64,000 nt of DNA from Antedon mediterranea. Taxonomy: Eukaryota > Echinodermata > Crinoidea > Comatulida > Antedonidae. Shown here piece by piece: positions 19,356 through 31,577 of the stretch. Where the stretch lies: contig NC_092670.1 of the NCBI RefSeq assembly GCF_964355755.1, positions 10,663,201-10,727,200 on the forward strand, given 5' to 3'. The notes below the pieces were generated by a model. That model was not told the DNA's origin and did no database searches. It saw nothing but the letters and a program-made list of their open reading frames with translations. A program made the position numbers and the translations under genes. Position 1 is the stretch's first letter, and each line of letters starts with the position of its first letter.

Positions 19356-22096
19356 TTTTATTAATAAAAACGATAAATAAAACGATTAATAATAATAATG
19401 TTAATTTTATATATGTATGAGCATAATATTTTGATAAATTATTGTAAACACAGTTGTGAACATATTATTAGATATCCTCGTGTATAATCCCACCCCTACT
19501 GATTTTACAAACAGGCATATCTCCGGGTATAGTCCCAGTATTGACTTTTGGCCACTTCAGATGAGTTTTTACAATAAATGCTTAACAGTTATTTTTTTTC
19601 ATAAAGTGGTTTACCCGGGTATAGTCTCATGCCCAAAGTCGGCCCAACTTCGTGTTTTAGCGGCATGAAATTATACCAGAGGATATATGGTAATAATAAA
19701 AACATGTTCATTGTTAAAAGTATCTATATATAAATTATGGTTAATTCTGACATAGGCGAGCACAATGCAAAAACTTCGGTACAAATCTCCGCCTTGGATA
19801 CCTACCTTATCTATCTGAGATGTACCGCGAAACGTAGATTTGATAACATTAGTGTTCACGGCGACGCTATTGTTCCATATTTCTATCTTAGGAAGATATT
19901 ATAAAGAGTTTTTTAACACAATTTATGATTTCAACATTAGATTTTCATCTCAATTTCAATTCTTCCCGGTCAAAGTAATTTCCGGGTTTAAGATAAGTTC
20001 ACCTGGCAACAACCTGGTATCAAATATTTTCTCTCTTTTATACACAAGGGAGCAGTTAAAATAATAGATTTGACCCTAAAGGTGACTGGAGACAGGCACT
20101 TTCCATCAATCAATACAGTGTCCCTTAAGTTGGCCATTAGTCATTTCCATTTCAGTTTTTTGTTTATTTTAAAACATACCGCGCGTGTGTGAAGGTACAG
20201 TAGTTAAATAATAGGAATTATACTGCAAATTAATAAATATCAAATTAAATATACGCCATAAAGAATCAGAATATATTGTGGGGAATAGTATTATAAAATT
20301 ACATAGGGAGATTTGATGATAAGACATTTTTCGAGTGAAATCCCGATAGCTGAGCTTTATTGAGTAAGCTTGCAGGAATAACTGTAGGCTATCTTCCTGT
20401 GTCCCGTTAGGACCGAGATGTCTGCCCATGTTGCAAGCCGTAATGTCTTCTTTCTTGGGCCCACTCTGTCACGGCAGTTAGTTTCAAAAGATGATTAAAT
20501 TAAATAATGTATTAATAATTATTAGGATGGTATTCATTTGAATAAACGCCTCTCCAATAAAACATCACTTTGAATAATAACCCCCCCCCCCAACCCAACT
20601 ATCTAATAAACGTCCATCCACATATTTATAACAACACAATTATACTATTTGTAGTAGAATTCACCGCACTGTTATTTACAATTTACCAAGCATTTGTTAT
20701 TCTTTTTTAGCACTTTTCATATCTATTAGAGGATTTCATTTGATTATAAATGTTACCATATTATTAAAACTACAAAATTTAACATATATCCCTCGAATAT
20801 GCACCTCCCTCAAATGACCTCCGCCTCCCCAAAGGGCCCTACCAAACAAAAAAAACTATACTTTAAAATGTTATTAATTATCTAAAACACTGTGAAACAA
20901 AGTAGTTTAGATTTACGAATGTCAAGCATTTTCAATAATGGTAACCGACAGAAAAACGTATAAGGAGAACATTATCATTCCGAGAACCATCGTCTACACC
21001 TCCTAGAGGGGGAGCGAGCGAAGCGAGCTCACCCTCTAGTTATAACAATTAAAATAATAGTAAATCAATACAAAAATAAATCACAGTTTATTTGATGGGA
21101 CAATGTTTGATTTAGAACATTTGGATTAAGTAACTAGCCTTTATTATAATTTAATGATAAGGCTATAATGTATAATAGATCTGAGAAACAAAATAGAAAT
21201 CTATCCTTATTCCCTTTATTCATAAGTCAAATTATTTATTTATTTATTTATTTATTTACCAGATTTCTATAGCGCCCTTTTCATGAAAACTCATGCTCAA
21301 AGGCGCTTCACATCATAAAGACAAACATCATAAGCAATAATTATAAAAGTAACCTCAAATTATACGAAATAAGATTTCTTAAACTAAGTTATAAATATTC
21401 TTACTGTACATTAATTAAAATCGCATAAAATAGAAAAATAAAATGAACGATATACAAAATAGGTCGGAATTTCTTAAACTACGATTACAAAAATACAATT
21501 TATTTACATATTAATTATTATTTAATTTATTTATTTATTTATTTATTTATTTATTTTTTTAAATTTTAATTTAATTTAATTAAATTGATTAAAAATTAAA
21601 AATATTATTGCACAATAATTGACCAAACAAATTGCAGTAGAAAAATACAAGATTACAAAAATAGGCATCAATATACTATATTCAAATTGAAATCAATCAT
21701 TGTTGTAGTATGACACAAATAAGTGTGTTTTAAGTTCCCCCTTAAAAATGTTCAAGGAAGAAGCACTGCGGAGCTGGTATGGAAGAGCATTCCATAGAGT
21801 CGGCGCGGCCTTCATGAAACACCTTTCACCATACGATTTGTTTTTAACTCTAGGAACACATAAAGTAAAAGAATCCTGTGATCGTAATGGCCTATTTGGT
21901 TGATAAAGACAAACATCATAAGCAATAATTACAAAAGTAACCTCAAATTATACGAAATGAGATTTCTTAAACTAAGTTATAAATATTCTTACTGTACATT
22001 AATTAAAATCGCATAAAATAGAAAAATAAAATGAACGATATACAAAATAGGTCAGAATTTCTTAAACTACGATTACAAAAATACATTTTATTTATT
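19356..22096. other. Copy-1-specific segment, about 2.74 kb between direct repeats
   Basis: This is absent from duplication copy 2. It contains sequence matching the 3' flank of gene B (19,350-19,600 like 25,040-25,320; 21,040-21,235 like 25,378-25,570) without the exon itself. It also has a C10 run at 20,581-20,590, a minus-strand LINE 3' end (21,235-21,900) and an internal direct repeat (21,318-21,505 and 21,903-22,090). Other open frames in it look random. Confidence 0.7.
21235..21900 (-). mobile_element. LINE 3' end (C-terminus of RT and 3' UTR)
   Basis: Reading on the minus strand from 21,900: PNRPLRSQDSFTLCVPRVK, then TLWNALPYQLRSASSL and FKGELKTHLF. This is the typical C-terminal tail of CR1/L2-like LINE polymerases. 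A 3' UTR follows, ending 'aaagggcgctatagaaatct' and a TAAATAAATAAA tail (21,235-21,260). Everything upstream in the RT is missing. A second ATTT run is at 21,523-21,555. Confidence 0.75.
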
Positions 22097-22322
22097 ACAT
22101 AATTAAAACAATAATGAAAATATTAACAATCATATATCAACAAAACGATTTTTACAGAATGATCCACAAAGATATTCGGGAGTTATCCATGTTGAACACC
22201 CTTTAATGACCTAATATACGTTATCCATTACATTTGTTGTCGTTCTCCAGCTCTGTAATTTTGATTCCAATATTTACAGTTACATTTTCTATGGTTACAT
22301 CGTTATTGTACAAATCTAATTA
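22097..22322 (+). repeat. Direct repeat R2
   Basis: Partner of R1 (19,126-19,355). See that entry for the 4-bp marker showing that copy 2 carries an R1/R2 hybrid. Confidence 0.85.
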
Positions 22323-23900
22323 ATTTTCAAAGAAAAATAAAGAATTTATCATGTCATGTATAATAATAATAATAAATCAACCACCTTCTGAAAATGATTA
22401 ATACGGCGCTTTATTAAAAGTGTTCATTGTATCATTAACTCATAAGATTATTGTTGAATATGTATTATAGTTATGTATTCTGAGATCGTACAAGGTCGCA
22501 AAATATAATACTGTATTTGGGTGTATTATGCTGTGAAAAGTACTGCAATTGTGTAATTCTAATCAAAATTAGTTTAATTATTGAAAACATACCTTTTGCA
22601 TAGAATAATAGCATTTGTAAATTTAGTGTCTTTGAGAAATTAAATTGGATGGTGTTGCAATAATTCATTTTTCATAATTATGTTGTTTGCATACATCTTT
22701 AAAACACACTTTTTAAATTAAATACTATAGATATTACTACTTTTTATATATATTTAACTGCAAAGTAAATAATACAAATTCATGTTTGGAGACCAAAAAG
22801 AAGTTCTAACCATGAAAAGTATAAAGTATTTGCGATAATTTGTAGAAAGTTTCGAAATAACCCATAAAAAATCACCCAGCACTTAGTACAGTAGGTAATT
22901 CAGATCTTTCTTTCTTCTGTTCGATTTTACTGTATGCAATTTCATTGACGGATTTGAGGATTAATAAATGGGGAAGGTGTGCTTAAAAATTGTGAACTTA
23001 AAGGATTAACTTAATAATAGTATACTTTTCCATTGCAGTTTCCCAAATTTAGAAGGGGTCTAGACAGGTGAGGAACAATTTAAAAAATAAGAAAATGTCA
23101 GTTTAACTCTGGACGTATGCAATATTTGGTGGTGGGAAGTGCAAACGAGTCTCCACAACATCAAGCACACTTGTTGGAGCTGAGGTATGAAAATTGTGAA
23201 AATATAAACCTGGAATTGCTCCCTATAAACGTATGGATACTATACAAATTGCAGAAAACAATTCAAACCGCGCAGTTTACTTCAGCTGGTTGCGTTTCTG
23301 TTCCTTTTAAAATAACAAACTGATGGTCTATCGAAAATCTTGTACATCTTTGTACACACTGCGCAAGATCATTCCGCAACATAAAGGGATTGCTTCTGAA
23401 TGTTCGACTGACACACACACACACAGATACCAACCTAGCTAGTCTTCATCAGACACGGTGGATAGCAAAAGAAGAACGTATTCCAGATCGTGCATAATAG
23501 CATACAGTATTTTGATCCGATGATGTGCTTTCAGTTTTAAATAAAATATTGATAATTCTGTGTTATTCTGTGAGGAATACGTAGAAGTGTGATTTCAGGG
23601 CTAGATCATGTGGTTGGATGAAATATGATTTTTTTAAATAACGGTTGGGCATACAGTAGGTATAGGGGCAGTGCTGGAAGTGGCTATTAGCAGGCAACTG
23701 TATAAAGGTGTAATGTAATATTTTCTATTGACATGGTTGACCATTTGTCTAGCCAACCAAGAATTCAGGTTAAGAGCTGTGAATTATCAAATAAATAGTT
23801 AAACTTTTGTGATAATTTTGTATTTGGCCATTTTATTTCTGTTACACATATTTGTTTTATGTACATTTAACCATATATTATTTGAGCTTAAAAAATCAAT
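22323..23900. other. Right part of duplication copy 1, non-coding
   Basis: No gene is supported. A CA microsatellite is at 23,409-23,423. From about 22,850 onward the match to copy 2 weakens to many substitutions and small indels. The recent high-identity tract therefore ends near here, and the remainder reflects older paralogy. Confidence 0.5.
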
Positions 23901-23929
23901 CACTAATGTAACAGTTTCTTTAAGCACTA

Positions 23930-24930
23930 ACAAAACAAACTTCATTAACCACTAATGTAACACTAATATAAATTTAACCACTAACGTACAGTAGAAAATG
24001 TTGAGATATGTTTGGACTTAAATATTCTGTATTTTTTTGCGGAAAAATTCTTTTAAGTTGGAAATCTTTTTTGTTCAAGTTCAATTTTAATCCTGTGTGT
24101 TTTTTACAAACCTATGTTTAAATTTGTGCAAATACATCTCTTTACTTAGCTATCAGTCTCCACCTTTCGTAAAGCGACCGACTTTAAAAAACAGCCATCT
24201 CGTAAGTAACCACCTCCTTAAAACGACCATATATCGATATGATGCCAGTGTTATTATAATTATGTACCTGGTGTAAGATAAAGGCTATTCAGGTTTGAAC
24301 GATAACAGTTATTGTACCACCAAGCACCTTTGTATTGCTCAGCACAGTTACTACTGCATTTCTTATCATTGCCTCTGTTGTATGTTGTAAATTGTTTACC
24401 ATTGTGAATTGATGCCAAAGAATCACCTAAACTAAGCGGCAATCTCTCTCTATGGTCTATTACGAGAGGTGGTGGTCCTTTGGAAGAGGTGGTCGCTTAC
24501 GAGTTGGTTGATCATGATAAGCTTTCCCTAATGAGAGGATATGGTCGCTTACGAGAAGTGGTCCTTTAAAAGAGGTGGTCACTTACGAGAGGTAGTGGTC
24601 GTTAAGAGAAGTTGTTCCTTAGGAGAGGTCACTAACGAGAGGTGATGAACGTTTAAGAGAGGTGGTCACTTATCAGAGGTGGTCGATTATGAGAAGCTTT
24701 CTCTTAGAGAGAAACGTTGTCAGTATATTAGCCAAAAAAGTCAAAGATTTTAGTTAAGTTTAATTTAGTTAAATGTAAAATTATTTTTCCAGTTAAAGAG
24801 AGCTGATAAACTCAGTTCCTAGATTTCCAACTTTCAAAACAAAAAATATGTTGAGTTTTTAAAAGATTTCTTAACATTTTGTCCTGTTGTTACGTTAGTG
24901 GTTACATTTTCTGGTTAACATTCAACTTGT
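23930..24930. repeat. Foldback element with unequal arms, about 1 kb
   Basis: The left arm (23,930-24,245) runs 'aaccactaatgtaac', 'aagttggaaatct', then GACCACCTC-type units. The right arm (24,445-24,930) has the same three parts in reverse order and complement: 'gaggtggtcgcttacgag' units, 'agatttccaactt' and 'gttacgttagtggttac'. Between the arms lies a fragment of a lectin terminal exon. The left arm alone recurs, with many more units, at 63,450-64,000. Confidence 0.75.
24260..24426 (-). pseudogene. Lectin terminal-exon fragment at the centre of the foldback
   Basis: From an intact-looking acceptor context (cctaaac on plus) the minus strand reads [20 protein letters not shown], then [20 protein letters not shown] and LYLTPGT, and stops. 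It is closest to gene B exon 5. The calcium motif is altered (DRDND to NRGND), and the last 25 or so codons are missing. The homologous position in copy 2 (about 63,790) has no exon, so it arrived here after, or was lost from, the other copy. Confidence 0.8.
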
Positions 24931-25626
24931 TGCAAAACAAAGATTAAAAACATCACTTAAACATTAAAAATAATTGGATTTGAAAACTACTAATTATCAC
25001 TAATGAAAATATAGGAAATATTATTATTATTTTTATTAAATATCAATTTAATTTTATTAATAAAAACGATAAATAAAACGATTAATAATAATAATGTTAA
25101 TTTTATATATGTATGAGCATAACATTTTTATGTGATAAATTATTGTAAACACAGTTGATATAAACTTGTACGTATTATTTGATATCCTCCTGTATAATCC
25201 CACCACTACTTTATGTGTAATTTTACAAACAGGCATATCCCCGGGTATAGTCCCAGTATTGACTTTTGGCCACTTCAGATGAGTTTTTACAATAAATGCT
25301 TACCGTTTTTTTTTTAGCGGGATGAAATTATAACAGAGGATACGGTAATAATAAAACATGTTCATTGTTAAAAGTATTATAACAATTGAAATAATAGTAA
25401 ATCCATACAATTAAATACATCACAGTCGTTTTGATGGGACAATATTTGATTTAGAACATTTGGATTAAGTAACTAGCCTTTATTATAATTTAATGATAAG
25501 GCCATATGTATAATAGCTATAAGAAACAAAATTGGAATCTATCCTTATTCCTATTATTCATAAGTCAAATTATCTAATAATAATTACTACCTGTGCCATC
25601 ATCAGGTCTGAATCATGACAACTCTC

Positions 25627-25877
25627 TTATGGTACTCTTTTAATCATCATCACTGTCTTCTTGAGACTGTAGTGATTAGTATGGAAATCATACCAGATGA
25701 TGCCTGTCGCATTATCGGTACCTGGTTTAAGGTAAAGCCCATTCAGATTTGAACGATAGCAGTTATTGTACCACCAAGCACCTTTGTATTGCTCAGCACA
25801 GTTATAACTTCTCTTATCATTGTCTCTGTTGTATGTTGTAAATTGTTTATCATTGTGAATTGATGCCAAAGAATCAC
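25627..25877 (-). CDS. Gene B exon 5: C-terminal end of fibrinogen domain
   Basis: This 251-nt exon, the same length as in A and C, has acceptor tttgtttag. It contains NRDND (calcium site, Asn for Asp), [35 protein letters not shown] and MMIKRVP, then a stop. The exon itself is intact. Bases around 'tgtcgcattatcgg' and 'ttgtattgctcag' resemble copy C more than copy A. Confidence 0.8.
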
Positions 25878-26310
25878 CTAAACAAACAAAATCTTCAGTT
25901 TACTTCATTAATATTGAATTTATTTGTTTTTAAAATAAAAAATAATAATAATAAAAACAATATTACCTACAAACCCAACTTTTTTCTCCTCAAAATATCA
26001 GTATCAATAAAACACCTGAAATGTGTTTATAACATCATGAAGGTATGATTTTATTTGATTAGGTAAAGAAATCTATAATTGTGTAATAAAAATATTCTAC
26101 TGCAGTTACGAGATATATGTGCATGTTATCAGACCTCGTGCAATGATTTCGTTCGTCGGCTTTTGTACCTGATTTTGAATCCCATTTTCTCACTTTCTTA
26201 CTAGATAAGCTCTTTCACTCTGTTTATATTTATTATAACCACGATAAATATTGGCATCCAGATCTTGTTGGCCGATTGCTACGTTCTGAAGAACTCAAAT
26301 GGCCGATTGC

Positions 26311-26313
26311 TAC

Positions 26314-26394
<81 letters not shown>
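26311..26394. repeat. (TA)n microsatellite
   Basis: About 80 bp of TA repeat interrupted once by 'tgatt', in intergenic or intron sequence upstream of gene B exon 5. Confidence 0.9.
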
Positions 26395-26397
<3 letters not shown>

Positions 26398-26772
26398 AAC
26401 TTTAAAGGTCAATTAATTTTTAAAAATGGATTTGCACACAGTAAAGTATTTTATTTACATGTACCATAAAAATGACAAAAGTCGCCTCCCCTAAATTTAA
26501 TTAAAACAGCACCACCGCTACTTGGTTACAGTACATGTATCAAGTTCTGTCCTTATGATATAACTGTGTTTAAGCAGTCGTAATTCTAAAATTGCTTTTT
26601 ATTATATATACTTTAGACCTAAATGTGACAAATGCAACAGAAACCCTACAGTATGTTAGTAGTGCATGACTATTTTTACTGCTAGATACAAAGGCCTACA
26701 AAAAAGTTAATTCTATGTTTAATTGAAATGTGCTATTTTAGAGTGTAAAAATTGACAGAAAGATATACTAAC

Positions 26773-27034
26773 CTGCCGTTCCTGTGTATCCACTGATTGT
26801 CAAATTATAGTTATACTCTTCAGTACCAACTCGAACGTGAGAGTAGTTTGCGATCTTCGTTTCATCCAAGTGATCAGTCATTTCTACTAATAGCTCAAAA
26901 TCTCCATCAGATGTTATACGGTGGATCTTTTCGTTACCAAGCCAGAACTCTGTGTTCACGTTTCCAAAACCCTCTTTGTATTCTGCCCAATTACGATAGA
27001 AATCAACTGATCCATCTTGTCTTCTCTGTATCAC
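26773..27034 (-). CDS. Gene B exon 4: central fibrinogen domain
   Basis: The acceptor tcattcag is followed by VIQRRQDGSVDFYRNWAEYK, EFWLGNEKIHRIT, LLVEMTDHLDETK and LTISGYTGTAG. The donor is gttagt. The exon is open throughout and keeps the Tyr codon that is a stop in gene A. Confidence 0.85.
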
Positions 27035-28390
27035 CTGAATGATAATAATGATAAAAGTAATAGTGTAACACTCTGACCATCAGGTCAACAACCCTTTTAC
27101 ACTATTTCTCCCTACTCCATCTATTAACATTCCTAGTGGTTTCTTCCTATCCCTAGTCACTATCCTATAACCCACATCCTTAATCAATTACTGTTTTCTC
27201 ATCATCAAGGAATGTTCCCTTTACTAAATAGTCCCCTCCCGTTACATGCATATTAATTAGGACCGTTCCTTAAATATGAATATACTGGTAAGAGAAGAGA
27301 GAAGGAAAAGAAGAGCTTGATAGAATAAAACATTTATAAATAGAGAGAAAATGTATTTGAGATAGCCAGAACAGACTGTATTATATTTAGTATTGAAATA
27401 AAACTATATCTGGACAAAACCATATTTACTGTTTGTACATTTCTGTGACTGTGTGAAATCCTGCCGCTGATACTATATGATATAGTAACGGATACACTAA
27501 AATACCACCGTTACAACTGGTTCCCACACAATTTGAACCCACAGAAGCCAATAAAACAAAAAGAAAAAAGAAGAAAAAACAAGAAGATAAAACATGGATC
27601 AGATTTGGAGTTTGCAGAGTTTGTGGAGCTGCAGATGCTGATGGATGAATGAACCCAGACAAAGAAGAGCAAAAGAAGAAAAAACGAAGATTATTGGATG
27701 AAACAATTGCAGGACCAGCCCCAGGAATAGAAAACGGAAGACAGAAGAGACAACGCCGAGGACAAGGAAGAAGATCATTAACTGTTTTTTGCGACCTTTT
27801 GTTTCACTTTCTTTTGACATTTTAATACTATTTTTGAACGCTTTATATAAATTTATAACATTTGTTTAATACTTTGGATGGCCTGGCTGATTTATTTTTA
27901 AACATTATTTTGGACGTTAACCTATAGTATATTCAGCTTGGATTGAACACAATATTAACGATGTGGTAAGTGATCCATCATTTCTAGTTCTTTTCTATAA
28001 CCTCCTCTTTCTTCGGGTGATATATTATTATTATAGATATAATCATATTGTAACATGTTTTTACGTTCGGGAAATTCGGCTGTTAATACTCCAATTTCAA
28101 CACACAGTCTTATACCTGGTAAAGATACTAGCCCGATTACCCCATCACCCACCTCATTAACACAACTGGATTTAGCCCTTTCTGGCAACACTTCAACATA
28201 ATTTTCAGCCTGTAACGTCCCACTGCTGGGCAACGTTTCTCTGCTAAATCATGACATTATTTTCAATAATAAATGATTTCTGTCCACGCTGAACCCTGGC
28301 AGTACTTACAGTAATGATGATGCACCGTTTTCGTTTTTTGGAATGAAGTAATAATTAAGGATATCTTAGAATATTGCCTACACTTCTTAC
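27035..28390. other. Gene B intron 2 with weak coding remnants
   Basis: A purine-rich stretch near 27,560-27,760 reads LEFAEFVELQMLMDE in one frame. A minus-strand open frame of 92 codons (27,955-28,233) contains SLPGIRLCVEIGVLTAEFPE. Both look like decayed transposon coding pieces, but I recognise neither family. Nothing else is visible. Confidence 0.25.
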
Positions 28391-28527
28391 CGTCCAATTG
28401 CCACTTTCCCTAATGTCACAGTACACAGCAAACTCTGGTCCTCCATCACATGGCTGCATCACATATTCACCACTCACAGCAGAAGGATAACATTGTAAAA
28501 TGTCTCCACAGCCCCTCATAAAACACT
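28391..28527 (-). CDS. Gene B exon 3: start of fibrinogen domain
   Basis: 137 nt, with acceptor acattttag and donor gtaaga. It encodes CFMRGCGDILQCYPSAVSGEY and GGPEFAVYCDI..NWT. An extra cysteine (LQCYP) and a second (QPCDGG) are not in A/C, so disulfide pairing in this region could differ. GGWT is changed to GNWT. Confidence 0.85.
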
Positions 28528-28640
28528 CTAAAATGTACAAAGTTTGATGTGTTTAACACATCAAACTATATTTTAGTAATTTTATTAATACATTTAGGCC
28601 TACTCAATTTTGTATTTAAACTTTGTACTTTCAGAGAAAA

Positions 28641-30287
28641 GGATTAGTAAGGCAGGATACGAATCATTGGGACCGAAGAAGACCAGTAAGACAGGATACG
28701 AAATATCGGGATCGAAGAGGACCAGTAAGACAGGATACGAATCATCGGGACCGAAGAGGACCAGTAAGGCAGGATACGAATCATCGAGACCGAAGAGGAT
28801 CGGTAAGGCAGGATACGAATCATCAAAACCGAAGAGGATCAGTAAGACAGGATACGAATCATCGGGACCGAAGAGAACCAGTAAGGCAGGATACGAATTA
28901 TCGGGACCGAAGAGAACCAGTAAGGCAGGATACGAATCATCGGGACCGAAGAGGATCAGTAAGGCAGGATACGAATCATCGGAACCGATGAGGACCAGTA
29001 AGGCGGGATACGAATCATCGGGACCGAAGAGGACCAGTAAGGCAGGATACGAATCATCGGGACCGAGGAGGACCAGTAAGGCAGGATACGAAATATCGGG
29101 ATCGAAGAGGATCGGTAAGGCAGGATACGAATCATCGGGACCGAAGAGGACTAGTAAGGCAGGATACGAATCATCGGGACCGAAGAGGACCAGTAAGGCG
29201 GGATACGAATCATCGGGACCGAAGAGGACCAGTAAGGCAGGATACGAATCATCGGGACCGAAGAGGATCAGAAGGCGGGATACGAATCATCGGGACCGAA
29301 GAGGACCAGTAAGGCAGGATACGAATCATCGGAAGAGGACCAGTAAGGCAGGATACGAATCATCGAGACCGAAGAGGACCAGTAAGGTGGGATACGAATC
29401 ATCGGAAGAGGACCATTAAGGGAGGATACGAATCATCGGAAGAGGACCAGTAAGGCAGGATACGAATCATCGGAAGAGGACCAGTAAGGCAGGATACGAA
29501 TCATCGAGACCGAAGAGAACCAGTAAGGGAGGATACGAATCATCGAGACCGAAGAGAACCAGTAAGGCAGGATACGAATCATCGGGACCGAAGAGGACCA
29601 GTAAGACAGGATACGAATCATCGGGACCGAAGAGGACCAGTAAGGCAGGATACGAATCATCGAGACCGAAGAGGACCAGTAAGGCAGGATACGAATCATC
29701 GGAAGAGGACCATCAAGGGAGGATACGAATCATCGGGACCGAAGAGGACCAGTAAGACAGGATACGAATCATCGGGACCGAAGAGGACCAGTAAGACAGG
29801 ATACGAATCATCGAGACGGAAGAGGACCATTGAGGGAGGATACGAATCATCGGAAGAGGACCATTAAGGCAGGATACGAATCATCGGAAGAGGACCATTA
29901 AGGGAGGATACGAATCATCGGAAGAGGACCATTAAGGGAGGATACGAATCATCGGAAGAGGACCATCAAGGGAGGATACGAATCATCGGAAGAGGACCAT
30001 CAAGGGATCAGATTCGAATCATCGGAAGAGGACCATCAAGGGAGGATACGAATCATCGGAAGAGGACCATTAAGGGAGGATACGAATCATCGGAAGAGGA
30101 CCATCAAGGGAGGATACGAATCATCGGAAGAGGACCATCAAGGGAGGATACGAATCATCGGAAGAGGACCATCAAGGGAGGATACGAATCATCGGAAGAG
30201 GACCATCAAGGGAGGATACGAATCATCGGAAGAGGACCATTAAGGGAGGATACGAATCATCGGAAAAGGACCATTAAGGGAGTGTTT
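28641..30287. repeat. Minisatellite with 39-bp units giving way to 34-bp units
   Basis: More than 40 tandem units carry 'ggatacgaatcatcgg' as their core. The first part has 39-bp units, which on the plus strand read KRTSKAGYESSGP repeatedly and keep a frame open (28,610-29,419). The later part (pure from about 29,820) has 34-bp units lacking five bases (gaccg), which breaks the frame. Between 29,330 and 29,820 both types alternate. The open frame is a by-product of the 39-bp period, not evidence of a protein. The array lies in intron 1 of gene B. Confidence 0.95.
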
Positions 30288-31509
30288 AATTGCAGGAATG
30301 GCTCAAAGATTTTAAGACATATTGTACACATTATTATTTAGATCTAGATGTAAAGTTTGATGCCATATTAAGTCATTTGGGGGATCGGCTAAGGAAACTA
30401 GGTACATTACCAAATGTCCATATTGGGTACAAGTAAAAATTCCAGAAAAGCCATTCAAGTATTACAAACTTTTTTACCGTTCTGGGGGACAATTACATCT
30501 TTAAGCGTGAGGTTAGCACTCGTAAAAAAGAAAAGCATTACATTCAGTTGGTAAATTAACTTCTTTAAACATGACTGACAAATTAATAAATAACATTTTG
30601 AATTAAACTAAATATATACAGTAGAATGGACAGAAAAGGAGAAAGAAATACTATAAAAAAAATCAAACAAAGAAGAAACTTCGTCCGTTTATGTATTGAA
30701 TTGGAAAAGTTGTGTATTGAGGGCGCTGCGTTGTCATTCTGTAATTAAACATACAGGTGATTGTGTGTGATATAATGCCGTGCGTAAGCAGAGCGGGTCT
30801 TTTGTTCGTTACAGTTGTTATTTTTCATTTGCAGTTGTTAGCATATATGTAAGTTATCGTATTATATACTGTATTTAGCAACTGAATTACATGTAATTTA
30901 CTTGGTTATAATAACATTACAGTTCTTGTTCATATCGTAGGCCTATGTAGGCCTATAAGCAATTTACCAAACTAATAATCATGCTGTGCTTAGCAATAAA
31001 TGAGTCTTACATTTACAATATTTATCTTAGTTTTGATATGTTTCGAATGATTTTCGGGCGACTATTATATGTAGTCAATGTGCTCGATCAGAAGTAATGG
31101 GTCCACACATGTGTTTAGGGCAAGTTGCCGTGTCACGAACATCAAAGAAATTAGAAACCCTGTCTAATGAGGAAAATGTTAAAAGATACTAACATCAAAA
31201 CAAAGGTAAAATGTGTAAAATATAGTCTGATATCGGGTAATAAATACATAGTTTTAAGTATTATAATAGGATACAGTTTTCCTTCTGTAGTTAAATTAAT
31301 TAAATTAACTAAAACTAAACTTTAGTACTGTGCTTATTCCGGGGGTAGGGGAGTTACTCCCTGTACAAACAACTCTAATTTTTCAGAACCATCGTCGTAC
31401 AGCCGTCGCTAATCAAACAATTCTTCATCTATACACACACACACACCAGGAAAGAGGGTTCAAACCATCCGTTAAAATGATTTACCATATAACAAGGATT
31501 TGACCATGT
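30288..31509. other. Intron 1 of gene B, no recognised feature
   Basis: AT-rich non-coding DNA between the minisatellite and the hairpin. A short CA run is at 31,433-31,445. No ORF or repeat of note. Confidence 0.4.
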
Positions 31510-31577
31510 AAACAATGTTTTTGTTTGGCTGTTAATGGATTCATTTTAACTCAACAGCCAAAACGAAAACATTGTTT
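31510..31577. repeat. Long perfect-to-near-perfect hairpin
   Basis: Arms of about 24 nt ('aacaatgtttttgtttggct' and 'agccaaaacgaaaacattgt', extended by a few bases) flank a 19-nt loop. It could be a solo MITE remnant or a structured transcript segment in intron 1 of gene B. Confidence 0.6.

Larger units (their letters stand above)
3735..23800. repeat. Segmental duplication, copy 1
   Basis: The sequence pairs in direct orientation with 45,161 to about 63,790. The coordinate offset is about 41,426 before 4,800 and 41,542-41,543 over 4,916-14,222. It is 42,517-42,518 over 14,223-19,350 and 39,549-39,550 over 22,320-23,320. The offset changes mark a 116-bp, a 975-bp and a 2,968-bp indel. Identity is very high from about 4,200 to 22,850 (4 differences in the 1,539-nt LINE ORF). 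It falls at both ends, especially beyond about 22,850, where small indels accumulate. The copy contains lectin gene A. Confidence 0.95.

Noticed and set aside
28644-28826. Minus-strand frame of MIRILPYWSSSV repeats (also 29,433-29,699)
   Set aside because: Antisense reading of the same minisatellite.
28610-29419. 269-codon open frame made of KRTSKAGYESSGP repeats
   Set aside because: It is open only because the minisatellite unit is 39 bp. The frame ends where 34-bp units begin, other frames of the same array are also open, and no splice or start context supports a gene.
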